DNA from: Salinilacihabitans rarus
GTDB lineage: Archaea > Halobacteriota > Halobacteria > Halobacteriales > Natrialbaceae
Assembly: GCF_024296665.1 (NCBI RefSeq)
Contig: NZ_CP100762.1
Span: 620,001-684,000, forward strand
Length of the DNA stretch: 64,000 bases
Reading direction: 5' to 3'
The position numbers and the translations under genes were made by a program. Positions 60,233-64,000 of the stretch are shown one piece after another (within the stretch, counting starts at the first letter, position 1; every line of letters begins with the position of its first letter). Under the pieces are notes generated by a model, which saw only the letters and a program-made list of their open reading frames with translations, had not been told where the DNA came from and did no database searches.

Positions 60233-62611
60233 GTGACATCCGATACGACGCGACGGGGCGTACTCGCCGCCGCGCTCGCCGCGGGGGTCGGTGGGCTGTC
60301 GCTGTCCTCCGCGCGCGGGCTGGTCGAGGCGTTCGCCCCGCTCTCGGGCGACGCGTGGGACGCCACCGACCGTACGCTCTCGGGGTCGGTCCCGAGTCCC
60401 CACGGCGAGGCGACCGTCCGGACCGACGACGACGGCGTGCCGTACGTCCGGGCGGACGACGAGGCGGCGGCGTACTTCGCCGTCGGCTACTGCCACGGCT
60501 TCGACCGGCCGTTCCAGCTCGACCTGCAGCGGCGGGTCATGCGGGGGCGACTCTCCGAGATCGTCGGCGAGGCGACGCTCGATAGCGACGAGTTCCACGT
60601 CCGGATGGACTTCGCGGCCGCGGCGGAGGCGACCTGGGAGGGCATCGCGGACACGCCCGCCGGTCCCCTCGTCGAGGCCTACGCCGACGGCGTGAACGCC
60701 GCGCTCGAACGCGAACGGCTCCCCCTCGAGTTCGAACTCCTCGAGTACGAGCCCCGGCCGTGGACGCCCGTCGACTCGATGCTGATGGAGAAACAGATCT
60801 CCTGGAGCCTCACGGGCGACTTCGGCGAACTCCGCCGGGCGCTGGTCGCCGACCGCCTCGGCGCGGACGCCGCCGCGGAACTGTACCCCGACCGGATGGG
60901 CCACGACGTCCCGATCCTCCGCGGGGGCGACGGCGAGACCGGCGAGGTCGGCGGCGTCGCGGGGCGGGTCGACGCGCGCGGCGACGCGGCCATAGTCGAG
61001 TGGCTCTCGGCGTTCGAGTCGCCGACCGGCGTCGGCTCGAACAGCTGGGTCGTCTCGGGCGAGCACACCGAGAGCGGGCGACCGATCGTCGCGAACGATC
61101 CACACCTCTCGCTGTCGGCGCCGCCGGTCTGGTACGAGCAGGCCGTCGAGACCCCCGAGACTTCGGTCCGGGGCGTGACGTTCCCCGGGGTGCCGTTCGT
61201 CGTCATCGGCGCGAACGACCGCGGCGCGTGGGGGTTCACCAACGTCGGCGCGGACGTACTCGACTGCTACGAGTACGAGATCGACGACGAGGGCGGGCGC
61301 TACCGCTACCGCGGCGAGTGGCGCGATTTCGAGACCGACGAGCGCGAGATTCCCGTCGCCGGCGGCGAGGACCGGACCGTCGAGGTCCGCAGGACCGTCC
61401 ACGGGCCGACCCTCGAACGCGAGGGCCGGACCGTCGGCGTCGCCTGGACGGGGCTCGCGGCGACGCGGACGACCGACGCGATCCGGTCGATCTGCCGGAG
61501 CGAGGGGGTCGACGACGTCCTCGACGCGGTCGAGCGGTTCGACCTGCCGACCCAGAACCTCGTCTACGCGGACGCCGACGGGCGGACGCTGTACTACGTG
61601 ACCGGCCAGTTGCCGATCCGCCGGGTCGACGGCGAGCCCGTTTCGGGGAACCGGATCTTCGACGGGTCGGCCGGCGAGGGCGAGTGGGAGGGGTTCGAGC
61701 CCTACGGCGACCCCTCCTGGGAGGGGTTCGTCCCCTTCGAGGAGAAGCCCCACGCGATCGACCCCGGCTACGTGGCGACGGCGAACCAGCGGGTCGTCGA
61801 CGACCCCGCCCACTACGTCGGCGTCTCGTACGCGACGCCCTACCGCGGCGCGCGGATCTACGACCACCTCGACGAGCGCGCCGCTGCGGGCGAGCCGACC
61901 GACCCCGCGTTCCACCGCGACCTCCAGCGGGACGTCCGCGACGGCCGGGCCGCCGAACTCGTCCCCGACCTGCTCGCGGCCGTCGACGGCCGGGACGTCC
62001 CCGAAGCGGTCGCGGACGCGGCGGCCGCCCTCGACGGCTGGGAGTACCGGATGGAGCGAGACTCCCGCGGCGCGCTCGTCTTCGCGCGCTGGCTCGCCGC
62101 GTTCCGCCGCGTCACCTTCGAACCTGCCTTCGGGGAGGCCGACCTCGACGCGTCGTACTACCCGAACGACTGGGTGCTCGCGCGGCTCCCGGACGACCAC
62201 CGCTTCTTCGAGACCACGCGCGCGGACGCGATGGTCGAGGCGCTGGCGGCGGCGGCAGACGAGATCGACGCCGAAGGCTGGGAGGTCTACGGCGACTGGA
62301 ACTCGACGCGGGCGATCGAGCACCCGTTCGGCTCCGAGGCGCCGTTCCTCGACTACCCCGATCTGCCCGCGGACGGCTCGGCGGCGACCGTGAACAACTA
62401 CCGCGTCGAATCGGCGGTCGGCAGTAGCTGGCGGATGGTCGTCGAACCCGGCGGCGAGGCGTCGGCCATCCTCCCCGGCGGCAACTCAGGGGACTACTTT
62501 TCACCCCACTACGACGATCAGCTCCGCCGGTGGGTCGACGCCGAGTTCAAACCGATGCGATTCGAGACCGACGGCGAGGTCGCGGTCGCCTTCGAGGAGG
62601 GGTCGTCGTGA
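60233..62611 (+). CDS. Tat-exported penicillin-acylase-family Ntn hydrolase
   Basis: The 792-residue protein starts at GTG 60233 with a twin-arginine signal (TTRRGVLAAALAAGVGGLSL). The alpha chain region (VPYVRADDEAAAYFAVGYCH, FQLDLQRRVMRGRLSEIVG) is followed by the autocatalytic site VGSNSW, with Ser269 as the nucleophile after cleavage, and the beta chain (ANDPHLSLSAPPVWYE, GAWGFTNVGADVLDCYEYEI). Such enzymes cleave amides, for example acyl-homoserine lactones or beta-lactams; substrate unknown. A membrane gene overlaps its stop. Confidence 0.9.
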   Translation: MTSDTTRRGVLAAALAAGVGGLSLSSARGLVEAFAPLSGDAWDATDRTLSGSVPSPHGEATVRTDDDGVPYVRADDEAAAYFAVGYCHGFDRPFQLDLQRRVMRGRLSEIVGEATLDSDEFHVRMDFAAAAEATWEGIADTPAGPLVEAYADGVNAALERERLPLEFELLEYEPRPWTPVDSMLMEKQISWSLTGDFGELRRALVADRLGADAAAELYPDRMGHDVPILRGGDGETGEVGGVAGRVDARGDAAIVEWLSAFESPTGVGSNSWVVSGEHTESGRPIVANDPHLSLSAPPVWYEQAVETPETSVRGVTFPGVPFVVIGANDRGAWGFTNVGADVLDCYEYEIDDEGGRYRYRGEWRDFETDEREIPVAGGEDRTVEVRRTVHGPTLEREGRTVGVAWTGLAATRTTDAIRSICRSEGVDDVLDAVERFDLPTQNLVYADADGRTLYYVTGQLPIRRVDGEPVSGNRIFDGSAGEGEWEGFEPYGDPSWEGFVPFEEKPHAIDPGYVATANQRVVDDPAHYVGVSYATPYRGARIYDHLDERAAAGEPTDPAFHRDLQRDVRDGRAAELVPDLLAAVDGRDVPEAVADAAAALDGWEYRMERDSRGALVFARWLAAFRRVTFEPAFGEADLDASYYPNDWVLARLPDDHRFFETTRADAMVEALAAAADEIDAEGWEVYGDWNSTRAIEHPFGSEAPFLDYPDLPADGSAATVNNYRVESAVGSSWRMVVEPGGEASAILPGGNSGDYFSPHYDDQLRRWVDAEFKPMRFETDGEVAVAFEEGSS

Positions 62612-62970
62612 GCGCGGCCGACGCGGCCGACGCCCGGGACGCCCCCGCGGGAACGCTCGAACGCGTCCGGACGGAGCCACGGACCCACGCGGCGGCGGTG
62701 CTCGCCGCCGTCGTCGTCGGGCTGGCCGCGGCGTGGCTCCACTGGCTCGGGCTGGTCGTCGGCGGCGCGCTCGTCGGGCTGACCGCCGCCAGCCTCCCGC
62801 GGGCGCTCGCCGGCGGCGTCGGCTTCGGTCTGCTCGCGCTGGCCGCGTTCGCCGTCTCGCTCGGGGGCGACGCGTTCGCGGTCGTCGAGATGGCGCCCGC
62901 GGTCTACGTCACCGTCGCCGCGGGCCTCGGGTTACCGCTGCTCGGCTCGCTGGTCAGGGGCGTGGTCTGA
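62608..62970 (+). CDS. small membrane protein (120 aa)
   Basis: GTG start overlapping the acylase stop (GTGA). Following an acidic head it has about four hydrophobic helices (THAAAVLAAVVVGLAAAWLH, LVVGGALVGLTAASLPRAL, GFGLLALAAFAVSLGG, VYVTVAAGLGLPLLGSLVRG). The overlap suggests joint expression with the exported acylase. Function unknown. Confidence 0.65.
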   Translation: MSAADAADARDAPAGTLERVRTEPRTHAAAVLAAVVVGLAAAWLHWLGLVVGGALVGLTAASLPRALAGGVGFGLLALAAFAVSLGGDAFAVVEMAPAVYVTVAAGLGLPLLGSLVRGVV

Positions 62971-62993
62971 GCCGGCCCGTTCCGTCGACGCGG

Positions 62994-63569
62994 TCACGGG
63001 ACCGACGCCGGCGGGCGGAGTCGGCCGTCGAGGTAGGCCGCGCCGTCGGCCGCGATCCGGTACTTGCCGCGCTCGACCCGCTCGACCAGCCCGCCGCCTT
63101 CGAGTTTCGCCAGCCGGCGGTTCACCTCCGCGCGGCTCCGGCCGAGGTTGAGCGCGACGACCGCGGGCGTGAGCACGAGGTCGCTCCCGCGGAGGAGGTC
63201 GAGTATCTCGTCGTCCATCGGCGTCATCCACTCGGCCGACCGCCTCGCTCGCGCCGTCCCCGCGAGCGGCTCCGCCGACGGATCGCCCCGGAGGTCGGCC
63301 GTGGCGGGAACGTAGATGCCGGCGACGACGAGGACGGCCCCGGCGCCGTGCAGCCAGTGGACCAGCTCGGGGACCGTCACGGCGGCGACGGACCCGCCGA
63401 CGACGAACAGGAGCAGTCCCGCGAGCGTCGTCGCGAGGTACCGGTCGGCGCCGCGCTCGCGGAGGACGGCGGCCGCGGCGAGCGCCGCGAGCGCGCCGAG
63501 CGCGAGGTTGTACCCCGTCGCGGGCCCGAGGTCGACCCCGACCGTGGAGACGGCGTCGAGCACGCTCAC
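62994..63569 (-). CDS. membrane protein fused to a winged-helix domain (191 aa)
   Basis: Starting at GTG 63569 (SVLDAVSTVGVDLGPATGYN), the N-terminal half has three hydrophobic helices (LALGALAALAAAAVL, YLATTLAGLLLFVVGGSVAA, WLHGAGAVLVVAGIYVPATA). The C-terminal half is a winged helix (DDEILDLLRGSDLVLTPAVV, LGRSRAEVNRRLAKLEGGGL, VERGKYRIAADGAAYL). Membrane-bound winged-helix proteins are known in haloarchaea and may relay envelope signals to DNA. Its start overlaps the upstream gene's stop. Confidence 0.7.
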   Translation of the reverse strand: MSVLDAVSTVGVDLGPATGYNLALGALAALAAAAVLRERGADRYLATTLAGLLLFVVGGSVAAVTVPELVHWLHGAGAVLVVAGIYVPATADLRGDPSAEPLAGTARARRSAEWMTPMDDEILDLLRGSDLVLTPAVVALNLGRSRAEVNRRLAKLEGGGLVERVERGKYRIAADGAAYLDGRLRPPASVP

Positions 63570-63865
63570 CTCCCGGGCGCGGCCCGGCGGAACCGTTCCC
63601 GGGCCGCCAGCGCGAGCACGAACGCGGCCAGTCCCGTGTACGTCGCGCTCTCGAGGCCCTCGACGAGCGGCGAGCCGGCCCCCTCGACGAGCAGTAGCGC
63701 GTGGGCGGCGGTCAGGAACGCCATCGACCCGGCGAGCAGGGCGACGCCGGCGGCGAACGGCGCGTTCCGGCGGCGGGTCCACCACAGCCACGAGAGCACG
63801 CCCGCTGCGGTTCCGGCCACGAGCGCGAACGGGACGCTCGCGAGGTGAAGCGTCGAATCGACCAT
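63566..63865 (-). CDS. small membrane protein (99 aa)
   Basis: Starts MVDSTLHLASVPFALVAGTA with about three hydrophobic helices (VPFALVAGTAAGVLSWLWW, FAAGVALLAGSMAFLTAAHA, YTGLAAFVLALAARERF). It is translationally coupled to the membrane winged-helix gene, so the two are likely partners in one membrane complex. The last 135 bases of the window beyond it hold no supported gene. Confidence 0.65.
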   Translation of the reverse strand: MVDSTLHLASVPFALVAGTAAGVLSWLWWTRRRNAPFAAGVALLAGSMAFLTAAHALLLVEGAGSPLVEGLESATYTGLAAFVLALAARERFRRAAPGR

Positions 63866-64000
63866 GCCGGACCTCCCCTCGGGACCGAGTTAACGTCTCG
63901 ACCGGTGAGTGCAGGGTGGCCGCGACCGGCCGCCGCGGGGCGGGAGGCCGGCGGGGTCGGCGCCCGCGACCGTCGCAACGATCTGTTACCGGGACGAAAC

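Noticed and set aside
1-64000. tRNA, rRNA, SRP or RNase P RNA genes
   Set aside because: Reading for T-loop (GGTTCRAATCC-like) signatures and conserved rRNA segments gave no credible hit; a covariance-model search would be decisive.

Overview
The window is haloarchaeal chromosomal DNA (class Halobacteria). Evidence: strongly acidic proteins, high GC with GTC/GAC/CTC-rich codons, Tat signal peptides on exported proteins, TATA boxes 25-30 bases before leaderless starts, halophile-specific families (HalOD1, DUF7344-like winged helices, an HVO_2753-type zinc micro-protein) and archaeal informational genes (aEF1B, L21e, RpoF, KsgA). I cannot name the genus.

Bases 1-4870 hold the adaptation end of a CRISPR-Cas locus: the 3' part of cas4, cas1, cas2, a leader, and an array of 41 identical 37-nt repeats plus one degenerate terminal repeat (41 spacers of 32-39 nt). 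The effector genes lie left of the window. Array polarity (leader next to cas2, repeats ending ATTGAAAC, decayed repeat at the far end) indicates transcription on the + strand.

Bases ~4.9-22.95 kb are an accessory island ending in a tyrosine recombinase gene (21650-22948, minus). It contains a Tat-exported HExxH protein; a minus-strand regulator cluster with a 32-bp palindromic operator; plus-strand hypothetical genes; a lower-GC cassette (10.0-12.6 kb) bracketed by ~78-bp direct repeats made from the 3' end of a resident gene; a PD-(D/E)XK-like gene paired with a one-helix membrane peptide; two divergent ribbon-helix-helix-like paralogues; and a chain of co-directional, mostly ATGA-overlapping genes (14.66-21.65 kb) of small zinc-binding and unknown proteins with a DUF5131 (phage Gp37/Gp68) three-Cys protein. 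No capsid, portal, terminase or replication gene is recognisable, so it is best called an integrated plasmid- or virus-derived element. The integrase abuts a 5'-truncated TctA-like permease gene, probably the integration target.

Bases 23.0-64.0 kb are mostly core chromosome: HVO_2753-like/aEF1B; a HARP-type PIN nuclease, an unknown gene and an RNA ligase; a class I terpene-synthase-like gene followed by a FilR1-like regulator; a cystathionine gamma-synthase/lyase; the classic rpl21e-rpoF-DUF655-ksgA-mscS-hemK run; a split methionine synthase pair; a Tat-exported GH3 beta-glucosidase; oxidoreductase, transporter, HD-hydrolase, amidohydrolase and UspA genes; birA, tyrS and an aspartoacylase-like gene; a broken yjbQ carrying a 45-bp double-hairpin insertion; a HEAT-repeat gene; the SpoVR-YeaH-PrkA-PrkA stress cluster; UPF0179, HxlR and penicillin-acylase genes; and a pair of membrane genes, one fused to a winged helix. 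I saw no rRNA or tRNA gene.

The items I rate most interesting are the terpene-synthase-like protein with all canonical class I motifs in correct spacing (26394-27389), the double-hairpin insertion in yjbQ (49125-49169), the long operon of unknown zinc proteins, the direct-repeat-bracketed cassette, and the possibility that the CRISPR-Cas locus is itself island-borne.
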